Below are positions 8,346 through 15,680 of a stretch of DNA of 21,051 bases, in pieces. The position numbers and the translations under genes are program-made. The stretch's first letter is position 1. Each line of letters begins with the position of its first letter. The notes beneath the pieces are model-generated. The model searched no databases. It had not been told where the DNA came from and worked only from the letters and a program-made list of their open reading frames with translations. The stretch lies in NCBI GenBank assembly GCA_937894955.1, contig CALAXO010000079.1, forward strand, positions 1-21,051, given 5' to 3'. The stretch comes from an uncultured Clostridia bacterium. Its GTDB lineage: Bacteria; Bacillota; Clostridia; Christensenellales; CAG-138.

Positions 8346-9266
8346 TTAATCGAGCGGTTCGCCGATATACACGATATCACAATTCTCTCTTCCGCCGTTG
8401 CTGGGCTTTGAAATCAGTTCTCCGTCAAAAGCCATCATTGCCGTTTCGCCGCCGTCAAGGTTATAGGCTTCCTTGCAGCCGAGATCAAACATCAGCTTTG
8501 AAAGCTCCTTCATTGAGAGACCCATGGAATACCCTTCCTGCCTTCCGTCAACAACCACAAGGCAATAGTGACCCGGTTCATAATAGCCGATTGCGCAGCG
8601 GGGGTTCCAGTTTGCAACACTCGTGTTAAATTCCTCCATAGGTTGGCCGCCGTTCAGCAGCTTCGGGCCGAATGAAAAAGTTTGATACGGTTTTTTGCGA
8701 TAAACGGCGGTAAGGTTTACCGAACCCGCAAGAATGGTTTCCATTGTGCCGTCCTGATAAATAACACATACATCCTGCGTTTTATTTATCGTTTCGCGAT
8801 AGATATCTCCGTTGCGAATCTCAAGTCCGCTCTTTTTGAAAACGAAAAAATCGCCGGAAGTTGCAACTATCGCATTGCTCTTTGCTGCAAGAGCCTCAAC
8901 GCGCTCTTTTCTGTCGGGCTCGTCAGACACCGCACTGCGAAGACTTGAAATGTCTTTAATGTAAATATCCGCCATATAGTAATGCACGGGATAGCCGCCG
9001 ACGGTAATATCCCGACTCAGAATCTCAACGGATACATTGCCGCTGCGATAGGAATTTTCGGTTTTTTGGATGCTCCCGTCAGCGGTGAACTTATCCTCAT
9101 ATTTGCCGCGCAGCAGGTTTTCACGTTTTTCCGGCAGCGGAAATGCATGGTTCGCATCGAATTTTTGCGGCTTTGCGTGATGGAACCAAGCAAAAGACAG
9201 CAGTATAATCGCAAAAACAAGCACATCCGCCGTAACGATAAGTAAAATCTTTGATTTATTTTTCAT
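8346..9266 (-). CDS. Membrane-anchored phosphodiester glycosidase (NAGPA domain), copy 1
   Basis: ATG 9266 is chosen because it opens MKNKSKILLIV, matching the start of the paralogue upstream; its ribosome site is poor. The 306-residue protein has one N-terminal membrane helix (about 5-25) and is otherwise extracellular. The C-terminal 200 residues carry the NAGPA/DUF2233 pattern: AIVATSGDFFVFKKSGLEIR, SFGPKLLNGG, NPRCAIGYYE, VVVDGRQEGYS and NLDGGETAMM. The family includes the enzyme that removes GlcNAc from phosphodiester-linked mannose, and bacterial members thought to trim surface or teichoic-acid-like glycans. It is the last gene of a probable four-gene operon starting with a GT2-GtrA glycosyltransferase. 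The substrate is unknown. Confidence 0.88.
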   Translation of the reverse strand: MKNKSKILLIVTADVLVFAIILLSFAWFHHAKPQKFDANHAFPLPEKRENLLRGKYEDKFTADGSIQKTENSYRSGNVSVEILSRDITVGGYPVHYYMADIYIKDISSLRSAVSDEPDRKERVEALAAKSNAIVATSGDFFVFKKSGLEIRNGDIYRETINKTQDVCVIYQDGTMETILAGSVNLTAVYRKKPYQTFSFGPKLLNGGQPMEEFNTSVANWNPRCAIGYYEPGHYCLVVVDGRQEGYSMGLSMKELSKLMFDLGCKEAYNLDGGETAMMAFDGELISKPSNGGRENCDIVYIGEPLD

Positions 9267-9310
9267 ACAATCGTAATCACATCCACAAAAGGTAACGTCA
9301 TTTTGCAGCG

Positions 9311-9580
9311 TCAATGGTTGTCGGGCATTCTGTTTTTTCGCTTTTTGTCGGGATTCACCCACAACGCAACGATGTTAAGTATCGATGATGTGAGTGAAAG
9401 GACCGCAAGCACCGCAATATACCACTTTGAAATTTCACTGTCCATAAATGCCATTGCCGTATTGAATCTGTCGATAACGAAGCAAATCAGCACAAGCAAT
9501 GCGAGCATTGCCGTCAAGTGAGAGAGCAACACGCGGAACACGCGGCGTTTGTTATTGAAATTGAATAGTGATTTTTTCAT
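9311..9580 (-). CDS. Small two-helix membrane protein
   Basis: The 89-residue protein starts at ATG 9580-9578, with GGGGAA 7 bases upstream. It has basic residues at both ends and two membrane helices (about 18-38 and 53-76), so both termini are predicted to be cytoplasmic. The short loop between them is acidic. I recognise no family. It lies between the two glycosidase paralogues, on the same strand and with short gaps on either side, so it is probably co-transcribed with them. It may help anchor or organise the glycosidases, but that is a guess. Confidence 0.7.
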   Translation of the reverse strand: MKKSLFNFNNKRRVFRVLLSHLTAMLALLVLICFVIDRFNTAMAFMDSEISKWYIAVLAVLSLTSSILNIVALWVNPDKKRKNRMPDNH

Positions 9581-9641
9581 TGTTATTTCCCCATAAAGTC
9601 TTTTGTTTTGATTTTTCCGGTTTCACTCCGGATTCTGACGT

Positions 9642-10661
9642 TCAGGACAGCGGTTCCGCAACATAAACAATGTCGCAGTTCTGTCTGCCGCCGCCGCAGG
9701 GCTGTGAGTACAGCTCCGTACCGTATGCCATCATAGCGGTCATGCCTCCGTCAAGGTTGTATGCCTCCGTGCAGCCAAGCTGTTTCATGAGCTTTGAAAG
9801 CTCTGTCATTTCAAGCCCGAGGGAATAGCCCTTCTGCCGCCCGTCCACAACAACAAAGCAGTAATGCCCCGGCTCATAGTAGCCGATCGCGCAGCGAGGA
9901 TTCCATGTTGCAACGCTCGTGTTGAATTCCGTCATGGGTTCGCCGTTGTTCAAAAGCTTTGGGCCGAACGAAAATGCGTGATACGGATTTTTTGCATAAA
10001 TCGAAGCTAAATCAACCGAACCGGCAAAGTAAGTTGCCATTGTGCCGTCGGAATAGATAACACAAACATCCTGACTTCTGTTCAGCTCTTCGCGGTAAAC
10101 CTGTCCGTTGCGAATCGCAAGTCCGCTCCGCTTGAAAACAAAGAAGTCGCCTGAAGCTGCAACGATTGCATTGTTCTTGCCCGCAAGCTCCGTCACCCAC
10201 TCATCACTGTCCGGCGAATCGGAAATGGCGCAGCGAAGGCTTGTAATATCCTTTATATAAATGTCAGCAACATAATAGCATACAGGCTGCCCCTGGACAG
10301 TCATATTGTGTGTGCTCATTTCAACACATACATTTCCACTGCGATAACCGTTTTCATCGCGAATCACCTCGCCTGAAGTAAACTTTTCGGAATATTTTCC
10401 GTGAAGCAGATCGTTCGGTTCGGCAGTGGGCTGAGTGGATGCCGACGGATCCGGTGTTTCACCGGCAGCGGGTGTGTCTTTCGGCCTCCACCAATCCGGC
10501 GATGGGCTTGGTGAAGGCGACACTCTCGGGTCGAAGGTTCTCGTCGGCGAAATTTTCTGCGGCTTTGCATGATGAAACCACGCAAATGACAACAGGATGG
10601 CCGCAAAAAATACGATATCCAAAAATATAACAAGAATAATTTTTACCTTATTCGCTTTCAT
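9642..10661 (-). CDS. Membrane-anchored phosphodiester glycosidase (NAGPA domain), copy 2
   Basis: Two in-frame ATGs lie at 10667 and 10661. AAGGAG is one base from the first but 7-8 bases from the second, so 10661 is the better start (MKANKVKIILVIF, 339 residues). The first 14 bases overlap the 3' end of the glycosyltransferase gene, and the ribosome site lies inside it, which suggests translational coupling. An N-terminal helix ends SFAWFHHAKPQK, identical to copy 1. A Ser/Pro/Thr-rich linker of about 45 residues follows that copy 1 lacks. The NAGPA core has AIVAASGDFFVFKRSGLAIR, NPRCAIGYYE, VVVDGRQKGYS and NLDGGMTAMM. It presumably acts on a phosphodiester-linked surface sugar; the substrate is unknown. 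Confidence 0.9.
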   Translation of the reverse strand: MKANKVKIILVIFLDIVFFAAILLSFAWFHHAKPQKISPTRTFDPRVSPSPSPSPDWWRPKDTPAAGETPDPSASTQPTAEPNDLLHGKYSEKFTSGEVIRDENGYRSGNVCVEMSTHNMTVQGQPVCYYVADIYIKDITSLRCAISDSPDSDEWVTELAGKNNAIVAASGDFFVFKRSGLAIRNGQVYREELNRSQDVCVIYSDGTMATYFAGSVDLASIYAKNPYHAFSFGPKLLNNGEPMTEFNTSVATWNPRCAIGYYEPGHYCFVVVDGRQKGYSLGLEMTELSKLMKQLGCTEAYNLDGGMTAMMAYGTELYSQPCGGGRQNCDIVYVAEPLS

Positions 10662-11772
10662 TTTCATTCTCCTTAAAATCGCACGGCACCGCAAGGTTTA
10701 ATGCTGCGGTATTTTTCTCGCAAAAAACAAATTTTCGTTGAATTACAAAGCTCAGCGGGTAAATCACAAGCTGTGCGATTATCTGAGCAAGCCAGAGCGC
10801 AATGCCGATTTTTCCCATAAGCTGAAGCAGACCGTAGTTCAACACAAGAAGCACCACGACAAGGATGTAATAGCGCAGGACACTGCCCTTGGACTTTGTT
10901 TGAAAAACAAGCCGCTGATTAAGGAAGTAGTTCAGCAGTGAGCTTATCGTTCGTGCTCCGACAAGTGCGAAGAACTTTGGCGGAAGATTAAATGTCAGAA
11001 GTCTGACCGCCGCACCGCCCGTAATGCCGCCGAGTACCGCATTGAACGCAAGCAAAAGGATATAATCCGCAACCCAGCTGACAAAGCTTGAAAAAACGAA
11101 CGTAAAAATCGTTTTGTATATTCGCCACGAGTCCTTTATCGTGTTGAAATGAGAAGTTTCATTCTTGTTGAGATACACGGTTTCTATGGTGTGCTCGATT
11201 ATCGGCACATGCGTTTTTGTGCATGTGAGGAGCTGATTAATCTCGTATTCATAGCGTTCACCGCCGATTTTGAGCATGTCGTCAAGCCTTTCGGTTGAAA
11301 ACGCACGAAGCCCCGTTTGCGTGTCGTAAACGCGAACACCCGTTGAAATTGCGAACACGCCGCGTGTTACACCGTTGCCGAATCTGCTGCGGAGCGGTAC
11401 CTTGCCGGAAAAACGTCTGCTGCCGAGAACAAGCGCATTCGGGTTCTTTGCCCATGTTTCGCTGACTGCCACGATATCCTTTACAAGGTGCTGCCCGTCC
11501 GCATCAACGGTTATTATACCGTCATCGGAAAACCCAGCATTCTTTATGTATTCAAACGCAGTCTTCATTGCGCGGCCTTTGCCGCGGTTGACTTTATGGC
11601 GCAGCAGCGTAACGGCGGAATCCGCTTCAAGCTTTGAAAAAACATCTTTGCTTTCCGCATTTTTGCTGCCGTCGTCAACAATAATGATCTTATAGTCCGT
11701 TTGCTGCTTCAGCTCGTCCACAAGACGCAAAAGCTTTTCATCCGGTTCATACGCAGGTATGACAACTATCAT
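10648..11772 (-). CDS. Fused family 2 glycosyltransferase and GtrA-like membrane protein
   Basis: This 374-residue protein opens MIVVIPAYEPDEKLL at ATG 11772. A TTG two codons earlier (11778) sits better behind the AAAGGA site and is an alternative start. The ATGs further upstream lie before the promoter and are excluded. Residues 1 to about 225 are a DPM1-type GT2 domain: IIIVDDGS, NRGKGRAMKTAF, the DADGQH metal site and a TQTGLRAF segment. About residues 235-360 are four hydrophobic helices of the GtrA type, including LNYFLNQRLVF and IQRKFVF. Such proteins load a sugar onto undecaprenyl phosphate and help flip it across the membrane for glycan decoration. The phosphodiester glycosidases downstream in the operon fit a polyprenyl-phosphate sugar pathway. 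The sugar is unknown. Confidence 0.92.
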   Translation of the reverse strand: MIVVIPAYEPDEKLLRLVDELKQQTDYKIIIVDDGSKNAESKDVFSKLEADSAVTLLRHKVNRGKGRAMKTAFEYIKNAGFSDDGIITVDADGQHLVKDIVAVSETWAKNPNALVLGSRRFSGKVPLRSRFGNGVTRGVFAISTGVRVYDTQTGLRAFSTERLDDMLKIGGERYEYEINQLLTCTKTHVPIIEHTIETVYLNKNETSHFNTIKDSWRIYKTIFTFVFSSFVSWVADYILLLAFNAVLGGITGGAAVRLLTFNLPPKFFALVGARTISSLLNYFLNQRLVFQTKSKGSVLRYYILVVVLLVLNYGLLQLMGKIGIALWLAQIIAQLVIYPLSFVIQRKFVFCEKNTAALNLAVPCDFKENENESE

Positions 11773-11811
11773 TTGCAAACAGTATCCTTTCGCATATTTC
11801 TGCTTTTTGTT

Positions 11812-11840
11812 ATTATACCACAAGGAAATGCCGAATTGAA
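11812..11840 (-). promoter_or_regulatory. Promoter of the glycosyltransferase-glycosidase operon
   Basis: TATAAT (minus strand, 11817-11812) is preceded by TGG, an extended -10. A poor TTCAAT lies 17 bp upstream at 11840-11835. The expected start is near 11805, about 30 bases before the start codon. The TGTGGTATAAT string is identical to that of the class A PBP promoter. The weak -35 lowers confidence. Confidence 0.55.
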
Positions 11841-12076
11841 TACCGGTTTTGCAGCGCTCATACCGCTTCTGCATTTTAATGTCTCGTTTTGAAATATCAT
11901 TTTATGTTTAAAATATGCGTCAATGCAGAGATATATACTTTATTTCCGACTTTGCATTAAAAAAGTTCACATTTTTTTTACATTTCAGGCATCCGATTTT
12001 TGCTTTTATCAAACGCAGTGAAGCACCCTGCCAAAACTTCGGCCTCAAAATATACCCTTTTTCGGCGCAGATATTG
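11841..12076. other. AT-rich divergent intergenic region, no gene seen
   Basis: Between the operon promoter and the aminotransferase promoter lies AT-rich sequence with long A and T runs (for example at 11959-11982). Short open frames occur on both strands, but none has a ribosome site or recognisable protein. I see nothing else that I can support. Confidence 0.5.
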
Positions 12077-12105
12077 TTGCATAAACCCGAAAAAAATGCT
12101 ACAAT
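12077..12105 (+). promoter_or_regulatory. Promoter of the aminotransferase gene
   Basis: TTGCAT (12077-12082), 17 bp spacer, TACAAT (12100-12105), with TGC before the -10 (extended). The predicted start near 12112 leaves a leader of about 100 bases before ATG 12211. I recognise no riboswitch in the leader. Confidence 0.65.
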
Positions 12106-12210
12106 CACACCGTATGAGGATAATCTCCGGCCGGACGGCGGCGCGAAAAGCGATTATGCTGTTTCATCCGCTTTTTCTTCCTCAAAAAATTTTTTTCGGA
12201 GGCTTCTTCC

Positions 12211-13410
12211 ATGAAAATCTCGCAGAAGGCTTTGGCATGCAACCTTTCCCCCATGCGTAAATTCCATCCGTTTGCCGTTGCAGCAACCAATAACGGCAAA
12301 AAGATTTATCATTTGAACATCGGCCAGCCCGATATCGCAACCCCGCCCGCATATTTCGAAGCGGTTCGCAATTTTGAGCTTCCCGTTCTTGAATACGCTC
12401 CCTCCCCCGGTCTGCCCGTGCTCATCAAAGCCGTTCGGGACTATTATGACAAACTCGGCATTCACTACGAAGAGAGCGATATTCTCATCACCACCGGCGG
12501 CAGTGAAGCGCTGCAAATGCTGATGCTCAGCATTCTTGACAACGGCAGCGAGGTTATCATCCCCGAACCCTTCTACCCCAACTACAACACCTTCATCAAG
12601 AGTGCAGGCGGCACCATTCGTCCCCTGACCACCTCCCCCGAAGGCGGTTATCGCTATGCTTTCCGCCAAAAACTCGAGGCTCTTATCAACGAAAACACTC
12701 GTGCAATCATGTTCACCAACCCCGGCAACCCCACCGGCGTTGTTCTGACTCATGAAGAGCTGCGCACCATTGCGGATGTTGCAAAAGAGCACAACCTGTT
12801 TGTTATCGGCGACGAGGTTTACCGCGAATTCGTTTACGGCGGTGAGCAGCTTGCAACCATCGGACAGTTCGAAGATATCAACGAAAACGCCGTTATCATC
12901 GACTCCGTATCCAAGCGTTTCTCTGCCTGCGGCGCACGTATCGGAACCATCATCACCCGCAACAAAGAGCTTCAGCAGAACCTCATGAAGTTCTGTCAGG
13001 CAAGGCTTTCCGTTGCAACCCTTGATCAGATCGCTTCCGCCGCACTTTACAGCGTTGATTCCGACTATTTCGATGCTGTTCGCAGGGAATACAAACTCCG
13101 CCGCGACACTTGCTACAATAAGCTGCTCGAAATCCCCGGCGTTGTTGTTAAGGAACCGCAGGGCGCGTTCTACATGATGGCGGCACTGCCCGTTGACAAT
13201 GCGGATACCTTCCAGAAATGGCTGCTCACCGACTTTGATGACAACGGTGACACGGTTATGTTTGCTCCCGGCGAGGGCTTTTACGCAACCCCCGGCAAGG
13301 GTCTGAACGAGATTCGCATTGCTTACGTCCTCAAGCAGAAGGATCTTGAGCGCGCCATGGATCTGTTGGCTCTCGGCATTAAGAAATACAACGAGACGCA
13401 CTGCAAATAA
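12211..13410 (+). CDS. PLP-dependent class I/II aminotransferase (aspartate aminotransferase-like)
   Basis: This fold-type I transaminase moves an amino group between an amino acid and a 2-oxo acid. The 399-residue protein starts at ATG 12211 with CGGAGG 8 bases upstream. Motifs are LNIGQPDIATPP (substrate loop), TTGGSEALQMLM, FTNPGNPTGVV, VIGDEVYREFVYGG, SVSKRFSACGARIG with the PLP Lys235, and NEIRIAY with the carboxylate-binding Arg. It has its own promoter and a strong terminator, so it is monocistronic. Codon choice differs from the neighbours: strong preference for AAC, ATC, ACC, CTG and GGC, and TTA, CTA and TCA avoided. This suggests high expression. The substrate cannot be fixed from sequence; aspartate is the default guess, aromatic or alanine-type substrates are possible. 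Confidence 0.93.
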   Translation: MKISQKALACNLSPMRKFHPFAVAATNNGKKIYHLNIGQPDIATPPAYFEAVRNFELPVLEYAPSPGLPVLIKAVRDYYDKLGIHYEESDILITTGGSEALQMLMLSILDNGSEVIIPEPFYPNYNTFIKSAGGTIRPLTTSPEGGYRYAFRQKLEALINENTRAIMFTNPGNPTGVVLTHEELRTIADVAKEHNLFVIGDEVYREFVYGGEQLATIGQFEDINENAVIIDSVSKRFSACGARIGTIITRNKELQQNLMKFCQARLSVATLDQIASAALYSVDSDYFDAVRREYKLRRDTCYNKLLEIPGVVVKEPQGAFYMMAALPVDNADTFQKWLLTDFDDNGDTVMFAPGEGFYATPGKGLNEIRIAYVLKQKDLERAMDLLALGIKKYNETHCK

Positions 13411-13456
13411 CCATTACGCAATATGGAAACAACCAAATCAGCTTAATTTTGAGCAA

Positions 13457-13500
13457 AACCGACTGCGCCGCATACATTGCGGTACAGTCGGTTATTTTAT
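13457..13500 (+). terminator. Intrinsic terminator of the aminotransferase gene
   Basis: AACCGACTGCGCCGCA (13457-13472) pairs with TGCGGTACAGTCGGTT (13478-13493): a 16-position stem with one wobble and one mismatch and a 5-base loop, followed by ATTTTAT. On the minus strand it is followed by TTTTG, so it could also stop leftward transcripts. Confidence 0.85.
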
Positions 13501-13532
13501 GATTCACAGTCTGTCAATCATAACTGTTTCGA

Positions 13533-13854
13533 TCAGATGTTTTCATCCTTCAGTGCATCAACCTGGTTTTCGCGCTTCAGCCTGCTTGTTGAGTTCAGCA
13601 TGGAAACAAACCACTCGATCCTTGTCAGTTGCCTGCGTGCAAAATTAACGAAAAAGCTCCGTGCGTTTTTCTGCATTCATGCCGTTCCTGCGCAAAGATT
13701 CCGCAATCAGATAAAGTGCTGTGATTTGCATTTTGCAGCATTTCGGTGCAAAATGCAAAACGCCCTGCTCTCCGCTATATATGCATCGGCAGCACAACGG
13801 TTCATCCGTTTTCGAATAGCAGGTTGAAAACACGGACTTTTTGCCGAAACACAA
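13533..13854 (-). pseudogene. Possible decayed or frameshifted small gene
   Basis: This 510-bp gap has no intact gene, but the minus strand holds two abutting protein-like frames. One (from about 13854) contains DEPLCCRCIYSGEQG, KCCKMQITALYLIAESLRR and NGMNAEK, then stops at 13647-13645. The other reads SFFVNFARRQLTRIEWF and NSTSRLKRENQVDALKDENI and stops at 13535-13533. Removing one A from the AAAAA run near 13668 joins them into about 107 residues. I see no good start codon (only TTG at 13854) and no ribosome site, and other frames here are also open. I recognise no family. It may be a gene remnant downstream of rsfS, or chance. The rest of the gap shows nothing else. Confidence 0.25.
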
Positions 13855-13921
13855 TCAAATCGCTGTTTCCCGCAGGAGCAGGGTGTAATGTTCTTCAATT
13901 TTTCGATACTTTATCCGAATT

Positions 13922-14329
13922 TTATTTTTCGGGACGAATAATTTCGGTTGTTGCATCCATCCACAGCCGTTCAACATTGTAGTACTCGCGCTCCTCCGGA
14001 TGGAAAATATGCACAAGGATTCCGGCAAAATCAAGCACGATCCAGCGGCCTTCGGAATAGCCTTCCCTGCGGCGCATCGAAAGCCCCATTTCGGCGGCAC
14101 AATCCTCAATTTCATCACTCAGCGCCTTTACATGAATCGGTGATGTGCCGCTCATAAACACAAACCAATCGGTGATGATTGTTTTGTCTCCGACATGAAC
14201 CGCAACAATATCGTTCGCCCTTTTTGCATCGGCGGCATCCACAATGCGCTTTACGCAATTTTTAAGCTCCTCGCGAAACCTGAGTTCCGGTTCCGACAGG
14301 ATGATTCCGTTTTCGTTATTTGTTTCCAT
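13922..14329 (-). CDS. rsfS: Ribosomal silencing factor RsfS
   Basis: RsfS binds ribosomal protein L14 (uL14) and blocks joining of the 30S and 50S subunits when nutrients are short. The 135-residue protein starts at ATG 14329-14327, with GGAGG 4-5 bases upstream. Conserved features are visible: KRANDIVAVHVG, TDWFVFMSGTSPIHVKAL, EGYSEGRWIVLDFAGILVHIFH and EEREYYNVERLW. Its length is normal, with a short extra N-terminal stretch of about 20 residues. As in Bacillus, it follows nadD and yqeK, here fused into one gene. A terminator lies between that gene and rsfS, so rsfS may depend on read-through or its own promoter. A TATAAT at 14345-14340 lies just upstream but lacks a good -35. Confidence 0.95.
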   Translation of the reverse strand: METNNENGIILSEPELRFREELKNCVKRIVDAADAKRANDIVAVHVGDKTIITDWFVFMSGTSPIHVKALSDEIEDCAAEMGLSMRRREGYSEGRWIVLDFAGILVHIFHPEEREYYNVERLWMDATTEIIRPEK

Positions 14330-14413
14330 TCTTCCTCCGATTATATGTATATTGTTATTATTTTTGTTGATCGTACAACTTTTTATTCGATTTTGTCCGC
14401 ACCGAATTCATCG

Positions 14414-14443
14414 AAAAAAAACCGACTGAAAATCTTCCGCCGG
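14414..14443 (-). terminator. Intrinsic terminator between nadD-yqeK and rsfS
   Basis: On the minus strand CCGGC-G-GAA (from 14443) pairs with TTC-A-GTCGG around a GATT loop, followed by eight T (14421-14414). The stem is 8 pairs with one wobble and one mismatch; the T tract is strong. It would end or attenuate the nadD-yqeK transcript before rsfS. Confidence 0.65.
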
Positions 14444-14463
14444 TGCCGATTCACCGTGTTTGC

Positions 14464-15645
14464 TCAATCGCCGCTGTACAGACGGGCTTTCACCCGTTTT
14501 TCGAGTGCTGCAATTGTGATTGCCGTTTGCGGATGAACGCGCATTCCCTTGTTTTCAGTGTATTCGATAGTGTTCCTGAGAACCGCTATCGTCGCCCTGT
14601 CAAGGTCTTTAAAAGCAAGATCGCGCAAATCCCGTATTCTTCTGTAATCGCGTGACGGTTCGAGCTTGTCCGCAAGAAAAATCACCTCATCAAACGGGGT
14701 CATTTCCGCACATCCGACAGTGTGCCGTTCTATTGCGTTCAATATTTCAGTATCCTGCACTCCGTACAGATCCCTTGCAAGCAGTGCACCTATGCGCGAA
14801 TGAATCAAAAACGGATTTTCACGTTCTTCGTTTGTCAGCGCATAACCCATTTTTTCGGCATATTGAACGGTCTCTTCACGCCCAAGCTTTGCGCAGTCGT
14901 GCAAAAGAGCCGCCAGCCGCGCTTTTTCGGTTGAAAGCCCGTGATACTGAGCAAGTCCGACAGCTTCACGCACGGTCAGCATTGTGTGACGCATTCTGTA
15001 TTCGTCCAAAACGTTCGAAATGCGTTCCGCGAGCTGCTCTATGCTTTTGGGCTGATACAAGCGTTTTTCGTAAAGCAGCATTTCGGCGGAAAGCGGCACA
15101 AGCCTTTCAAGAGTTTGTGCATTTTGAACGCGCCTTCTGATTTCCGTTGAGGATATGTCCGGCCCTTTCGCAGAAATAATCTCAACTCTGCCGCCGAATT
15201 CAGCACTTATCCCGTCTGCAAGAGCTTGAATATCGCGCTCCTGACCGCGTCTGTTGACGGCAACGAGGGTTGCAAGCTCAAGTATTTCTTTCGGATTTTT
15301 CCATTTTGGAAAATCTTCAAGCATATCCGCTCCGACAATGAAATACAGCCCGGCTTTTTTGTTGATCCGCTTAATTTCGCGCAGCGTGTCAACAGTGTAG
15401 CTGACTCCGCCGCGGCGAATTTCGATATCGGAAGCGCGCATTCCGTGTTCGCGCTTCAAAGCGGCGCAGACCATATCGAATCTTAATGCCGCCGGAGTGC
15501 GCTCTGCGGAATGCTTATGCGGCGGATCTGCCGCAACAACAAAATCCACCCTGTCAAGCCCAAGCTCCTGTTTCACGGAACGGGCAACAAATATGTGCCC
15601 CATATGAACGGGGTCAAATGTTCCGCCGTAAATTCCAATCTTCAT
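14464..15645 (-). CDS. nadD: NadD-YqeK fusion: nicotinate-nucleotide adenylyltransferase plus HD phosphohydrolase
   Basis: This is one 393-residue protein with two enzymes. Residues 1 to about 200 are NadD, which joins ATP and nicotinate mononucleotide to make deamido-NAD: MKIGIYGGTFDPVHMGH, then FIVGADMLEDFPKW and ISSTEIRRR. Residues about 210-393 are a YqeK-type HD domain: the first His in MRHTMLTVREA, then LLHDCAKL, FLIHSRIGALLARD, IERHTVG and FLADKLEPSRDY. YqeK proteins split diadenosine tetraphosphate symmetrically. In Bacillus the two are neighbouring separate genes; fusion occurs in some Clostridia. ATG 15645 fits the family start. A second ATG lies two codons upstream, and both lack a ribosome site. 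A promoter -10 box ends only 6 bases before 15645, so the mRNA may be leaderless. Confidence 0.93.
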   Translation of the reverse strand: MKIGIYGGTFDPVHMGHIFVARSVKQELGLDRVDFVVAADPPHKHSAERTPAALRFDMVCAALKREHGMRASDIEIRRGGVSYTVDTLREIKRINKKAGLYFIVGADMLEDFPKWKNPKEILELATLVAVNRRGQERDIQALADGISAEFGGRVEIISAKGPDISSTEIRRRVQNAQTLERLVPLSAEMLLYEKRLYQPKSIEQLAERISNVLDEYRMRHTMLTVREAVGLAQYHGLSTEKARLAALLHDCAKLGREETVQYAEKMGYALTNEERENPFLIHSRIGALLARDLYGVQDTEILNAIERHTVGCAEMTPFDEVIFLADKLEPSRDYRRIRDLRDLAFKDLDRATIAVLRNTIEYTENKGMRVHPQTAITIAALEKRVKARLYSGD

Positions 15646-15651
15646 ATGCAT

Positions 15652-15680
15652 ATTATACAACATTCCGAACCGTTTGTGAA
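15652..15680 (-). promoter_or_regulatory. Promoter of nadD-yqeK, abutting the start codon
   Basis: TTCACA (15680-15675), 17 bp spacer, TATAAT (15657-15652) on the minus strand. Transcription should start 6-7 bases after the -10, that is at or next to the A of ATG 15645. The -10 overlaps a 10-bp palindrome, ATATGCATAT (15644-15653). Confidence 0.65.

Noticed and set aside
9605..9640. CCGG-containing hairpin after glycosidase copy 2
   Set aside because: The stem is only 5 bp, and there is no T tract on the minus strand where a terminator would be needed.
12154..13401. 415-codon open frame antisense to the aminotransferase
   Set aside because: It arises because the sense gene avoids TTA, CTA and TCA codons; it has no ribosome site and no family features, while the sense frame has all aminotransferase motifs.
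13477..13827. 116-codon plus-strand frame after the aminotransferase terminator
   Set aside because: It starts inside the terminator stem, lacks a ribosome site, and has a composition rich in Phe, Ser and Cys unlike the real genes.
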